From Paracoccus sp. IB05 (GTDB lineage Bacteria > Pseudomonadota > Alphaproteobacteria > Rhodobacterales > Rhodobacteraceae), in the NCBI RefSeq assembly GCF_016405985.1, contig NZ_JAEFCF010000038.1:1-53245 (forward strand): DNA of 53,245 nt, written 5' to 3'. Numbering within the stretch: position 1 is the stretch's first letter; each line of letters starts with the position of its first letter. The notes under the pieces were generated by a model. It was not told the DNA's origin. It saw only the letters and a program-made list of their open reading frames with translations, and ran no database searches. The position numbers and the translations under genes are program-made. This document shows, piece by piece, positions 43,480-52,367 of the stretch.

Positions 43480-43689
43480 ATGTCTCGTGTAAACGGTGTC
43501 CGGTTTATCCATCTTCCCCTTCTCGGCAGTCTCCTGCTCCTTGCCGCCTGTGCAGGCGGGCAGGCCCCACGAGCCAATTGCTTCAGCTTTACGGAGCGTC
43601 CCTCCGGCGTCACGGTCTCGACCATGGGCGGTGAGGTCTCGCGAGCGGCAGTCCCGTGCGCCTTTACCTTGATCGGCACGGCAGGCTGA
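43480..43689 (+). CDS. Small lipoprotein, VirB7-like by position
   Basis: 69 residues with a lipobox LLAAC (C24) and a short mature part with two cysteines (ANCFSFTERP, VPCAFTL). VirB7 proteins are small outer-membrane lipoproteins that bind VirB9, sometimes through disulphides, which the cysteines would permit. Sequence identity to VirB7 cannot be judged at this length. It lies five bases after virB4. Confidence 0.65.
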   Translation: MSRVNGVRFIHLPLLGSLLLLAACAGGQAPRANCFSFTERPSGVTVSTMGGEVSRAAVPCAFTLIGTAG

Positions 43690-43693
43690 CGCC

Positions 43694-44839
43694 ATGGCGC
43701 GGATCTTGCCACAGGTTATGATCGGCATTTCGCTCGCGCAGCCTTTGGGTGCGCAGGGAGTGCCGACCTTTGATGCTCAGGGCTTTGCCAGAACGGCGGC
43801 GACGATCGCCCAACGTGATCTCGATATCGCGCTGCAGCGCGACCGGCTGAGCCGTGCGGAGGAGTTGGCTGAGATCGAGCGCCAGCAATTGGCCTCGCTT
43901 GAAAGCATCCTCGGCGCAATGACTATCGGTGCCAATATGTCCATCGCGGGTACGGTCACAGCGCTGGAAGCCGGGAATGGGGAAGAGACGGCTGCATCGG
44001 CGCTCTATGCGACCGAAGACGGTAATCCAGCCGCCACCCGTATGTTTGGCGACGCCCGAGAGACAGTCGAGGAATTGATCATCCGCGGAGCCCGCGACAC
44101 CTATTCTCTTTCCGGCGTGTCGCGTGCCGGGCTGACGCCGGTGCAATGGCGCTGCCTTCTTCAGGCGCTGATCTGGCAGGAAAGCCGCTTCCAGATCGGT
44201 GCTCAGTCCGGCGTCGGGGCCTTTGGTCTGACGCAAATCATGCCCGGCACCGCCGGCGATCTCGGCATCTATCCGGCCTATTATGATGATCCCTATCTGC
44301 AGGTGACCGGTGGCGCGCGTTACCTTGCGCAGATGCTCGGCATGTTCGATGGCGACATCATCCATGCGCTGGCCGCCTACAACGCAGGTCCGGGCCGCGT
44401 GCAGCAATACAGTGGTGTGCCGCCCTTTGCCGAGACCCAGAACTATGTCGTGGTCATTCCGGCGCAGTACAACCGCTACCTCGCGATGGTGGGCGGCCCC
44501 GATGCGCTCGGAACCATCGATCCGGTCCTGCTGGCCAATGCGAGTTTCAGCCTCTCGGCGCATGGATCCGGCGTCTATGGCAACTATTCCATGGTGTCGG
44601 TTCAGGCTGCCGCACAGCGCTTACATGACATAATAGAGCTTATCAGCCAAACGGAAGATGTGCAGGAATCCCTTGCCCTGAACACATACGCACGCGCCGA
44701 ACTGGCCCGGATCGTCGCCATCCGCACCCGGCTGAAAGCTGCCCGCACCCAACCCCTGAGTGATGAACAGATCGCGATAGCTGCGGCCCAGGCCGCCGAG
44801 CGAAAGTTCATGGATTTCCGATTGAAGGATTTGCAATGA
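43694..44839 (+). CDS. Lytic transglycosylase embedded in a VirB5-like scaffold
   Basis: 381 residues. A signal peptide ends near LGA/Q; then a VirB5-like start GVPTFDAQGFARTAATIAQRD with coiled coil to about residue 75; an SLT domain at about 150-265 with E163 (IWQESRF), GAFGLTQIMPGTA and AAYNAGPGRV; then a VirB5-like end, ALNTYARAELARIV to AERKFMDFRLKDLQ. The next gene, a plain VirB5, begins GVPTVDTQNIAQ and ends EERRFMDFTMPSLE, so the outer parts look like a paralogue into which a transglycosylase domain was placed. It is a second transglycosylase besides 39845. Confidence 0.85.
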   Translation: MARILPQVMIGISLAQPLGAQGVPTFDAQGFARTAATIAQRDLDIALQRDRLSRAEELAEIERQQLASLESILGAMTIGANMSIAGTVTALEAGNGEETAASALYATEDGNPAATRMFGDARETVEELIIRGARDTYSLSGVSRAGLTPVQWRCLLQALIWQESRFQIGAQSGVGAFGLTQIMPGTAGDLGIYPAYYDDPYLQVTGGARYLAQMLGMFDGDIIHALAAYNAGPGRVQQYSGVPPFAETQNYVVVIPAQYNRYLAMVGGPDALGTIDPVLLANASFSLSAHGSGVYGNYSMVSVQAAAQRLHDIIELISQTEDVQESLALNTYARAELARIVAIRTRLKAARTQPLSDEQIAIAAAQAAERKFMDFRLKDLQ

Positions 44840-45606
44840 AACGGTTTTTGATCAGCACCGCGATCTGCCTGAGCCTCGTGAGCGGCGCATCAGCTCAGGG
44901 TGTGCCCACGGTCGATACCCAGAACATCGCCCAGGAAATCCGCCAGTTCCAGCAGATGCTGGAAGACTTCGGGATCCAGACCGACATTTTTGAGAATGCG
45001 CTGGACCAGCTTGACCTGCTTCAGCAGCAATTCGACCAGCTCGAGATCATGTATGCCTCGCTGACCGGTCCACGCGAAATCCTCGGCCTCATCATGGGCG
45101 GCGAGTTGGACCAGCTTCTCGAGGCCAAGTTTGAGGACATCCCCGGCCTGATCCGCGGTATCCAGCAAGGCGACTGGAGCAAGCTGATCGGCGCCACGGC
45201 CGGTCCGATGCGCACCCAGATGCAATCAGCACTGGCGAGCGCTGGTTTCGACGAAGACTCCCTGCGCGAAATCGCCACCAGCGGAAAGCCGGGCGCAGAG
45301 GGTGTTGCCACCCGGGCGACCACCGGTGCCGTGCTCTCGGCTGCCGCGCAGAACAGCCATGCGGAAGCCGCGCAGTCGCTGGCCCGGGTCGAGCGCCTGG
45401 TGTCGATGATCCCGGAAATGGAGGATCTGAAGGCCTCGATGGACCATAACACCCGCGTCACGGCGGAGCTGGCCATTGCCATGACCCGCATGTGGGAGTT
45501 GGAGGCGATCCAGACCATTGGTGCCGGGAATGCGGGCGTGGTGGATGCCGCGACCATCGCCGAAGAGCGGCGCTTCATGGATTTCACCATGCCGAGCCTC
45601 GAGTGA
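44836..45606 (+). CDS. virB5: VirB5-like minor pilin
   Basis: 256 residues with a signal peptide (about 20) and a long, mainly helical mature protein rich in glutamine (QEIRQFQQMLEDFG, LQQQFDQLEIMYASLTGPRE). This pattern belongs to VirB5/TrbJ proteins, which sit at the pilus tip. Its start overlaps the chimeric gene upstream (ATGA), and both ends resemble those of that gene. Confidence 0.88.
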   Translation: MKRFLISTAICLSLVSGASAQGVPTVDTQNIAQEIRQFQQMLEDFGIQTDIFENALDQLDLLQQQFDQLEIMYASLTGPREILGLIMGGELDQLLEAKFEDIPGLIRGIQQGDWSKLIGATAGPMRTQMQSALASAGFDEDSLREIATSGKPGAEGVATRATTGAVLSAAAQNSHAEAAQSLARVERLVSMIPEMEDLKASMDHNTRVTAELAIAMTRMWELEAIQTIGAGNAGVVDAATIAEERRFMDFTMPSLE

Positions 45607-45623
45607 GGGTGGCGGATCCGGCA

Positions 45624-46271
45624 ATGAGCATCAGGGAAGTGGTTGAAGAAGAGCTGGTCTACGGCGCGCTGCGCCGCGAGCGGCAATGGCGCGTAATGGG
45701 GATTGCAGGCGCGGGCTTCGGCGTTGTTGGCTGCCTTGCTGCGGCGGCCGTCGCAATCTTTGTCGAGCCCCCCCTGCCCGTCGTGGTGCCCTACGATCCC
45801 GAAAGTGGCCTCGCGCTGCCGAATGCCACAGTTCAGTCCGTGCGGCTTTCGGAACGACCAGCGGTGATCGAGGCGCAGGTCTATCGCTATATCCTTGATC
45901 GCGAGACCTATAATCAGCTCGACAATGATCTGCGGGTGAACCGGGTCCTGGCGCAATCAGCGGGCGCGGCCGAAGCCGGCATGCGGGCGATGTGGACCAG
46001 CGGGCAGGAGAATTTCCCGCCCGCGCGCTACGGCGCCACATCCGAGATGGCGGTCGAAATCGCCAGTATCACGTTGATCGGTGAAAACCGTGCTCAGGTC
46101 CGATTGCGAAAACGCCTGACCAGCCCGCAGGGCGGTCAGGTCGGACTCTTCACGGCCACCCTGATGTTCGAATTCCGGCCCGAGCGGGCCCGCAGCATCG
46201 ATGATGTCTGGCAGAACCCCTTCGGCTTCACTGTCACCCAATATGCCATCAGATCGGACCGGCCCGAGTGA
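45624..46271 (+). CDS. virB8: VirB8 inner-membrane assembly factor
   Basis: 215 residues: a short cytoplasmic start, one span (about 26-47) and a periplasmic NTF2-like domain, including VYRYILDRETYN, and a C-terminal NPFGFTVTQYAI. VirB8 nucleates assembly of the core complex with VirB9 and VirB10. The ATG at 45624 lacks a clear ribosome site; GTG codons at 45603 and 45609 in frame are alternatives. Confidence 0.92.
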   Translation: MSIREVVEEELVYGALRRERQWRVMGIAGAGFGVVGCLAAAAVAIFVEPPLPVVVPYDPESGLALPNATVQSVRLSERPAVIEAQVYRYILDRETYNQLDNDLRVNRVLAQSAGAAEAGMRAMWTSGQENFPPARYGATSEMAVEIASITLIGENRAQVRLRKRLTSPQGGQVGLFTATLMFEFRPERARSIDDVWQNPFGFTVTQYAIRSDRPE

Positions 46272-47005
46272 ACCGCCTCATGACGCACCCCCTGCCCCGC
46301 TTTCTCTCCCCTGCCCGGCTCATTGCTGCGGCCCTCATCGTGGCTGCCATGCCCGCCTTCGCAGAAACCACGCCGCGCGCCGGGTCGCATGACAAGCGGG
46401 TGAGGATCGCCACCTGGATGGATGGTCAGGTCTACCGTGTCGTCACCAATCTGACCCGGGTGACCTCGGTCGAGTTTGGCGAGGGAGAGACCATCCGCTC
46501 GATCATCGCGGGCGATACCTCCGGCTTCCAGTTCGATGGTGTCCCAGGAGGGCGCGCTTTTGCGATCAAGCCCGTAGCCTCCGGCGTGGCGACCAATATC
46601 ACAGTCTATACAAACCGCCGATCCTACTACTTCCACGTGGTCGAAGCGCGGGAGACCCCGCATTACGTGGTGCAGTTCCGCTACCCTGAGAGCCGCACGC
46701 CTGCGGCCAATGCCGTCGCAGCCGGCGCTCCGAACAGCAATTATGCGGTCAGCAGCCAGGCGGAGTTTGCGCCGGCTGCGGTCTGGGATGACGGCACCTT
46801 CACCTATCTCCGCTTCGGCAAAAACGCACCAATCCCCGCGATCTTCCGCTGGACCGGCGGGCGCGAGCGGACGGTCAATTCGGTGGCGCAGGAAGAGGGC
46901 ATCATCCGCGTCTCCGGCGTGCACCGACAATGGGTCTTGCGCCTCGGCGAGGAGGTGATCTGCATTCAGGATATGTCGGATAGTACGACCGGGGCCGGGA
47001 CATGA
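46268..47005 (+). CDS. virB9: VirB9 outer-membrane core protein
   Basis: 245 residues with a signal peptide ending near PAFA. The N-terminal domain contains DKRVRIATWMDGQVYRV; the C-terminal domain contains WDDGTFTYLRFGKNAPIPAIF and VSGVHRQWVLRLGEEVICI, typical of VirB9/TraO. It binds VirB7 and VirB10. The GTG at 46268 overlaps the virB8 stop; ATG at 46280 is the alternative. Confidence 0.94.
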   Translation: MNRLMTHPLPRFLSPARLIAAALIVAAMPAFAETTPRAGSHDKRVRIATWMDGQVYRVVTNLTRVTSVEFGEGETIRSIIAGDTSGFQFDGVPGGRAFAIKPVASGVATNITVYTNRRSYYFHVVEARETPHYVVQFRYPESRTPAANAVAAGAPNSNYAVSSQAEFAPAAVWDDGTFTYLRFGKNAPIPAIFRWTGGRERTVNSVAQEEGIIRVSGVHRQWVLRLGEEVICIQDMSDSTTGAGT

Positions 47006-48315
47006 CCGGCGAACCACAGGATCTCTCCACCCGGCTCGCTGCCCTTGAGGCGTCAACCGGAAAGCGGAAGGCCCGCGCCCGTCCTTCCCTCTTCACGGCT
47101 CTGCTCGGCAGTGCAGCCATTCTGACAATCGGCGGCTTTGCCTGGATGCTGATGCAGCCAAAGCCCGAGCCGGCAATGCCGACCGCGGCGGCAGAGGAGT
47201 TTCAGACCACTGGATCAGGTTTTGGGGAGTTTCCTGCCACGCCAGTTGCTGAACCCACACCTGCTGCGGAGCCGGTGCCCGAAGGGCCAAGCGCATCTGA
47301 GCTCGAGTTGCGAGAAGCCCTTGCCACCCTGCAGGCTGAACTGGCCGAGTTGCGTTCAAGGCCGGCAGAGGCCGGGGATCCGGCAGCGCAGGCGGCCATC
47401 ACCGAATTGACGGCTCAAATGGCCGCGCTGGAAGCAGCCTCGGCGGAAGCGCGCAGCGCCCTTGAGCGGCAACTTGTTGAGCGCGAGCGTGAGTTGGAAC
47501 GGATCGGCATGGACCTGGAGATTGCCCGCCTCGGCACACCCTCGGGGGGTGAGGAAGATGCACGGCTTGCGGAACTCGAGCGCCGCCGCGCCGCGGAGGC
47601 CGCCGCCCGCGAGGCGCGGGTGACCTCCCCCATGTTGGCCTGGTCAGGCATGGGAGGAGGAACGGATGGAGAAACCGAAGCCGAGGCTGCCCGCTTGAGT
47701 GATGATGAGGCATTTGTGCGCAGTGGCGCTGCCGCCGCACCCTCCACCCGGGCGGAAATCATCGTCAACCCGAGCCACACTGTGGTTCAGGGCACGATGA
47801 TTCAGGCTGTCCTTGAAACCGCAATGGACAGCACGCTGCCCGGCGTGATCCGCGCCGTGGTTTCCGAGGATGTGCATTCCTTTGACGGCAGCCGGGTGCT
47901 CATCCCGCGTGGCGCGCAGTTGATCGGACGATACCGCTCCGAGGTCTCATTGGCGCAATCACGTGTTATGGTGGGCTGGGATCGCATCATCCTTCCTGAC
48001 AACCAGACGGTTCAGATCAGTGCCTTCGGCGGCGACGAACTCGGCCGCTCCGGCGTCACCGGCGATGTCGATACCCGTTTTGGCCAGCGTTTTGGCTCGG
48101 CGGCCCTGATTTCACTGATCGGCGCCGTGCCCGCTGCTGCCGCAGCCAGTATCGACGATGAGACTACTTCGGACGCTGCCGGCGATGTCGCCTCCGATCT
48201 TCGCGATGCCAGCCGCAGTGTGATGCAGGATTACCTCTCGATCCGGCCGGTGATCCGGGTGCCGCAGGGTGCCAGGATCACAGTGATGGTTGACCGCGAT
48301 CTGGAGATCCTCTGA
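47002..48315 (+). CDS. virB10: VirB10 envelope-spanning core protein
   Basis: 437 residues: cytoplasmic start, one span (about 31-51), a proline-rich then coiled-coil linker (about 60-210), and a conserved C-terminal barrel with VVQGTMIQAVLETAM, IPRGAQLIGRY, GWDRIILPDNQTV and PVIRVPQGARITVMVDRDL. It links inner-membrane ATPases to the outer membrane channel. ATG overlaps the virB9 stop. Confidence 0.95.
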   Translation: MTGEPQDLSTRLAALEASTGKRKARARPSLFTALLGSAAILTIGGFAWMLMQPKPEPAMPTAAAEEFQTTGSGFGEFPATPVAEPTPAAEPVPEGPSASELELREALATLQAELAELRSRPAEAGDPAAQAAITELTAQMAALEAASAEARSALERQLVERERELERIGMDLEIARLGTPSGGEEDARLAELERRRAAEAAAREARVTSPMLAWSGMGGGTDGETEAEAARLSDDEAFVRSGAAAAPSTRAEIIVNPSHTVVQGTMIQAVLETAMDSTLPGVIRAVVSEDVHSFDGSRVLIPRGAQLIGRYRSEVSLAQSRVMVGWDRIILPDNQTVQISAFGGDELGRSGVTGDVDTRFGQRFGSAALISLIGAVPAAAAASIDDETTSDAAGDVASDLRDASRSVMQDYLSIRPVIRVPQGARITVMVDRDLEIL

Positions 48316-49319
48316 TGGCGGCAAGTTACCTCGAAGCCTCGCTGGCCCGACTGGGGGACCCTATCCGCAGCCCATATGTGATCGAGATCTGCATTAACCC
48401 CGATGGTCGGGTCTGGGGCGAGTTCCAGGGTGATCATTTCATGCGGGACCTGGGGCAGCCGCTTACGCAGATCGAGATCAGAGACCTCGGGAACCAGATT
48501 GCCTCGGCGGCGAACACGACGCTCAGCGCCCGCAAGCCCATCGTCTCGGTCAGCATCCTTTGGGGGGATCGGCCGATCCGAGCGCAGGTTATCCAGCCGC
48601 CGGCGGTCGAGGGCGGATTTTCCATCTCGCTTCGCTTTTTCTCGACGCTTCCCCTCGAACAGATCAGACTTGGATTTCTCTACGGGCGAGAACGCAGCCT
48701 CGAAGGGCTACGGAAAGAACGCAATCTTGCCCTTCGGAAAGTGGTGGCATCCGGTGAAATCGAGGCGGCGCTGCGCTTTTGTGTCGAGAACAAGTTGAAC
48801 ATGATCATCTCCGGAGGCACCTCCACCGGTAAAACCGTCGCCGCTCGCAAGATCCTCTCCCTCATCCCGGATCAGGAGCGCATCCTGACCATCGAAGAGG
48901 CTGCGGAACTCCGGCCTGAACAGCCAAATGTCGTGACGCTGATCTCTGACCGGGAATCTGAAGCACGCAGCGCTGATGCCCTCCTGACCTCGACGCTGCG
49001 GATGCGGCCAGACCGGATTGTGCTGGGCGAGGTGCGCGGCAAGGAAGCCCTCACCTTCCTCGAGGCAATCAACACCGGCCATGGCGGATCTCTGACCACG
49101 CTTCATGCCGAAACGCCGCAACTTGCCGTCCGCCGTCTTGCCATTGCTGCCCTGAAGACGGACCTTCCGATGACCTATGCCGACATGATCACCTACATCG
49201 AGGGTTCCATCGATGTGATCATTCAGGCCGGCCGCCATGAGGGGGCCAGAGGCATCACCGAATTTTATCTGCCCGGCATTGGTCAGGAAGAGGCTGAGGC
49301 CAGGATGGCTGCCGAATGA
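48315..49319 (+). CDS. virB11: VirB11 hexameric ATPase
   Basis: 334 residues. The N-terminal domain precedes a RecA-like ATPase with Walker A SGGTSTGKTV near residue 168-177, an Asp box ILTIEEAAEL, a Walker B-like RMRPDRIVLGEVRGKEAL and the His box TGHGGSLTTLHAE. It switches the apparatus between pilus building and transport. It starts inside the virB10 stop. Confidence 0.95.
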   Translation: MAASYLEASLARLGDPIRSPYVIEICINPDGRVWGEFQGDHFMRDLGQPLTQIEIRDLGNQIASAANTTLSARKPIVSVSILWGDRPIRAQVIQPPAVEGGFSISLRFFSTLPLEQIRLGFLYGRERSLEGLRKERNLALRKVVASGEIEAALRFCVENKLNMIISGGTSTGKTVAARKILSLIPDQERILTIEEAAELRPEQPNVVTLISDRESEARSADALLTSTLRMRPDRIVLGEVRGKEALTFLEAINTGHGGSLTTLHAETPQLAVRRLAIAALKTDLPMTYADMITYIEGSIDVIIQAGRHEGARGITEFYLPGIGQEEAEARMAAE

Positions 49320-49333
49320 CGAAGGGAAACCCC

Positions 49334-49747
49334 ATGAGAATGCTCTGCCTTGCCGCAAGTCTTGCGACGATTGCCTGCCCGACGCTCGCCCAGACCCCGA
49401 TCACCGGTGATTTGACCGTCACTATCGAGCCAGAGCGCTACCGGATCTGCAATGATCGGCCCGCGCGCCCGGCATGGGTCGAGGAGATCGCTCCGCGTGA
49501 AGCATACAAGGTTCTGACTTTGATGGGACTTTATGAATTGCGGTCCTGGGAGGCCATTCTGGCCAGCAAAGACTGCTCCTGCGAAACCCGCTTTCCCGAA
49601 TGGGCTCTGGCTGAGGCAGAGTATACCGAGCGGTTCGCAGACATCTCAGCGCCGGAGCACACGCAAGCCCAGCAGGCGCTACGAGAACAGGCGGGTGAAC
49701 TGCGCCAGGCCGTCAAAGCAATCTGCGAAGCGCAGGATAACTGGTAA
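49334..49747 (+). CDS. Small secreted protein between virB11 and virB6, unknown
   Basis: 137 residues with a signal peptide (MRMLCLAASLATIACPTLA). The mature part has four cysteines (ICNDRP, DCSCET, AICEAQ) and a helical C-terminal half (EWALAEAEYTERF, REQAGELRQAVKAI). GAAGGGA supports the ATG at 49334; an ATG at 49316 overlaps virB11. Translationally linked to virB6 (TAATG). It may be a periplasmic part or chaperone of the channel; no family recognised. Confidence 0.75.
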   Translation: MRMLCLAASLATIACPTLAQTPITGDLTVTIEPERYRICNDRPARPAWVEEIAPREAYKVLTLMGLYELRSWEAILASKDCSCETRFPEWALAEAEYTERFADISAPEHTQAQQALREQAGELRQAVKAICEAQDNW

Positions 49748-50772
49748 TGGGCGTCGTCAGCTGGATGGTCGGATCTGCCGATGGCTTCCTCGTCTCGGCT
49801 GCGGAATCGCAGTTTGGGGCCGTGGCTGGCAATATCGGCACGATCACCCTGCTGATGGTGACCCTTTCCCTTATCGGCCTCTGCATCAACATGGGTTTCC
49901 AGTATCGCAGCATGGATGGTGCGACCTTCTTTTGGTACCTGCTGAAGCTGACCCTGATCGGTTTCTTTGCCTTTAACTGGACCCATTTCAACGCCGTCGC
50001 CAACGCGGTGATCGGTGGGCTCGAATACATCGCAGGCGCGCTGGTCAGCTCCATTGGCGGCAGCGGAGCTGGCGCTTCCCATTTCGCGGGTGAGTTCGAC
50101 AATCTGATAGGTCAGTTTACCGGCTATCTGAATGTTATTGGTGATAATCTTGGCTGGATGACCGGTGCGATCCTCGCGGGTATCGGCCTCATTCTCCTGA
50201 GCATTCTCGGCTTCATGACCGGGATCGTGCTGATCTTCGCAAAGATGATGCTCTCGCTGATGCTCGGTCTGGCGCCGGTGATGATCGCTCTGTCGCTCTT
50301 CGATGCAACCAGGGACTTCTTCCATCGTTGGGTCTCCACCACGGTCAGCTACGCCTTTTACCCGGTGGTGATAGCTGCCATGTTTTCGACGGTCGTCGGC
50401 ATGGCCAATGCGCTGCTGGCCCAAATGGGAGACCCGGCTTCGGCGACCAATATCGGATCACTGGTTCCCTTCTTCGTCATCGTATTCCTTGCCAAGGGGT
50501 TCGTTGCGGCGACGCCGCTGATCGTGCGCGGGATCTCGGGGAATTTCATGGTGGTGGCCGGCCCTGCTGTAGCCGCGGGCACTGCCGCCATGACGCGGGG
50601 TATGATGAACACCCGAAGTGTCCAGTCCCGGGACAGGCTGGGCAACCTCAGCACCGGCGAAAGGGTCGGCCGCCAGATCGCGCAGAGCCCCCCCGTTGTG
50701 AAGTCCGCTGCACTGGCCGCCGGTGGCCAGATCGCCCGCGTCGCCGAGCGGGCCCGCCGCCTCGGCAAGTAA
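49747..50772 (+). CDS. virB6: VirB6 polytopic channel protein
   Basis: 341 residues with five to six spans and a central VirB6 pattern (ILLSILGFMTGIVLIFAKMMLSLMLGLAPVMIALSLF), followed by a polar C-terminal tail (GNLSTGERVGRQIAQSPP). VirB6 forms part of the inner-membrane channel. It is placed after virB11 instead of after virB5. Confidence 0.92.
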   Translation: MGVVSWMVGSADGFLVSAAESQFGAVAGNIGTITLLMVTLSLIGLCINMGFQYRSMDGATFFWYLLKLTLIGFFAFNWTHFNAVANAVIGGLEYIAGALVSSIGGSGAGASHFAGEFDNLIGQFTGYLNVIGDNLGWMTGAILAGIGLILLSILGFMTGIVLIFAKMMLSLMLGLAPVMIALSLFDATRDFFHRWVSTTVSYAFYPVVIAAMFSTVVGMANALLAQMGDPASATNIGSLVPFFVIVFLAKGFVAATPLIVRGISGNFMVVAGPAVAAGTAAMTRGMMNTRSVQSRDRLGNLSTGERVGRQIAQSPPVVKSAALAAGGQIARVAERARRLGK

Positions 50773-50824
50773 CGCCAGGAGCGGCCTCCATGTCTAAGCT
50801 TGTATCGTAACGAGGAGAGAAGAG

Positions 50825-51166
50825 ATGTTTTACACCCACGCTGAATTCCAGATTCAGGGATATGTCGGGCGCAGAACCGAGCTTGGGGGCGGCAAGGTGC
50901 TGAAGGTCAGCATCGCGGCCACAGACAGCTGGCGCGACAAAGACAGTGGCGAACTCCGCGAGCGCACAGACTGGAACACCGTGACCCTTTTTGAGCGCAG
51001 TACCGCAGGCTTCGCCTGGCTCAAGGAGCATCTGAAACCGGGCGATCTGGTGCATGTCCGGGGACGGATCGCCGAGAGCAACTATGAAAAAGACGGTCAG
51101 ACGATCTATGAGACCTCGCTGACTGCCGACCGGTTTGCAGTGGTCCCAATCGGAAAGGATGTCTGA
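50825..51166 (+). CDS. Single-stranded DNA-binding protein, short (SSB-like)
   Basis: 113 residues consisting of an OB fold only: FQIQGYVGRRTEL, VLKVSIAATDSWRDKDSGELRERTDWNTVTLF, LKPGDLVHVRGRI. Chromosomal SSB is longer and ends with an acidic tip, which is absent here. A strong AGGAGAGAAG ribosome site lies ahead of the ATG. Conjugative elements often carry their own SSB to protect the transferred strand, in line with the vir operon before it. Confidence 0.88.
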   Translation: MFYTHAEFQIQGYVGRRTELGGGKVLKVSIAATDSWRDKDSGELRERTDWNTVTLFERSTAGFAWLKEHLKPGDLVHVRGRIAESNYEKDGQTIYETSLTADRFAVVPIGKDV

Positions 51167-51191
51167 GGCCGGATAGCCAGGAAGTCTGGCC

Positions 51192-51407
51192 TTGCTGGCC
51201 CGCGTCCGGGATAACCTTTTGCATCGGGTTTGGCTCGCGGGCTATTCCAGCTATCGCCCGCCCGGCTGGCTGCGCTGGCTGTTGGCGAGATCAGACTGGC
51301 ATCGCGCATGGCTGCTCGGGCATCTTGGGTTTTTCGTGGAGGCCGGCGTGGCCTATGGGCCCGCCAATCCTTATCCCGGTCCGCCGTTGCTCTTTGACCC
51401 AGATTGA
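51192..51407 (+). CDS. Short hypothetical protein after the SSB gene
   Basis: 71 codons from TTG at 51192 (or about 10 fewer from a later TTG), tryptophan-rich: LAGYSSYRPPGWLRWLLARSDWHRAWLLGHLGF, ending GPPLLFDPD. Base use at third positions is GC-rich as in neighbouring genes. No ribosome site is clear. The composition looks coding, but I know of no family. Confidence 0.4.
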   Translation: MLARVRDNLLHRVWLAGYSSYRPPGWLRWLLARSDWHRAWLLGHLGFFVEAGVAYGPANPYPGPPLLFDPD

Positions 51408-51454
51408 GACGGCTCCTTCAGACGACATGATCCCGAGATTAAGCCGAAACGACA

Positions 51455-51484
51455 AAAGCCGTGAGCGACGAGGCTCACGGCTTT
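51455..51484 (+). terminator. Rho-independent terminator after the vir operon
   Basis: AAAGCCGTGAG (51455-51465), an 8-base loop, CTCACGGCTTT (51474-51484): an 11-base perfect stem. It marks the probable end of the long secretion operon. Confidence 0.75.
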
Positions 51485-51539
51485 CTCAAACGACAAACAG
51501 GGCAGCGGGTCAGCGACCGATCAGCGCGATCTCACTACG

Positions 51540-51779
51540 GTGCAGGCCGATATCGCAGCAGAACGCAAAGCCAATTTCGACGCGATGATTGTCCAGATTC
51601 GACGTGCGGCATCGTCGGGGCATCTGCCGCCGGCTACCGATGCGCGAGCTGTCGCCACGATGTTCAACACATTTCTACTAGGAATCGCCATGTCCGCACG
51701 TGATGGAGCAAGCCGCGAAGAGTTGGAGGCTGCGATCGAACTTGCAATGAAAAGTTGGCCAGATCATCCTGATGCTTAA
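51540..51779 (+). pseudogene. C-terminal fragment of a TetR family regulator
   Basis: 79 codons, with ADARAVATMFNTFLLGIAMSARDGASREELEAAI resembling the last part of the TetR ligand-binding domain. No HTH is found upstream; the vir-operon terminator lies only 55 bases before it. It is a relic marking a recombination edge. Confidence 0.65.
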
Positions 51780-52073
51780 TCCCGCTCGCGCGCCCACAGC
51801 CATGCAGTCATGGCCGGTACTTCGCTGCGGCGCGCGTCGAACGTCGGCATCCGGGGATCCGGCCATGCGGCAAAGATTGAGGCCGGCCGGCAGGTAAGGG
51901 CCGCATGTTTCGCTTCGGCTGAGGTTCTGGCGCAGGGGATATGAAAAGCCCCTGACGTCCGGGCGGAGATCGCAGACTCAATACATGGGGCTGCGGATCC
52001 CCAATACCTACGCAATCACTTCTGGCTCGATGCCTCATACACAGAGTCGCTGCCCAAATCGACCGATTTATCT
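51780..52073. other. Gap with no confident gene
   Basis: About 294 bases between the TetR relic and parE. A minus-strand frame ending at 51776 closes with RRSEVPAMTAWLWARERD, which reads like the tail of a real protein, but the frame upstream of it is not convincing. I see no promoter, repeat or RNA gene here. Confidence 0.4.
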
Positions 52074-52367
52074 CTAACCCACTATGTGCCGCTCAGCATC
52101 CTGCGCGACATGGAGGATACGGACGATCTCCAGCCAATCGCCCCGGTCGCGAAAGTATATAACATGCGAACCGGTGGTGCATTTTCGATAGCCGGGGCGA
52201 ACATTCGTCGCGCGCCCGAGATTTCTGCCGGACGCCAGTGCGTGGCAGGCATGGCGGATTTCGTCGGTATAGAGTTCGGCCTGTTCCAGACCCCAATTCT
52301 CAGCGCTGTAATCCCAGATTGCCTCGATGTCAGCTTCCGCCAAAGGTGTGAAGGAAAGGGCCTTCAT
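52074..52367 (-). CDS. parE: ParE family toxin
   Basis: 97 residues: SFTPLAEADIEAIWDYSAENWG, GRATNVRPGYRKCTTGSHVIYFR and LEIVRILHVAQDAERHI follow the ParE/RelE pattern. ParE toxins poison DNA gyrase. The start overlaps the antitoxin gene by four bases, the usual antitoxin-first order. Confidence 0.92.
   Translation of the reverse strand: MKALSFTPLAEADIEAIWDYSAENWGLEQAELYTDEIRHACHALASGRNLGRATNVRPGYRKCTTGSHVIYFRDRGDWLEIVRILHVAQDAERHIVG

Noticed and set aside
51776..52015. A 79-codon minus-strand frame ending in SEVPAMTAWLWARERD
   Set aside because: The tail reads like protein, but the start and the rest do not, and no promoter or ribosome site is visible; treated as a gap with a possible relic.
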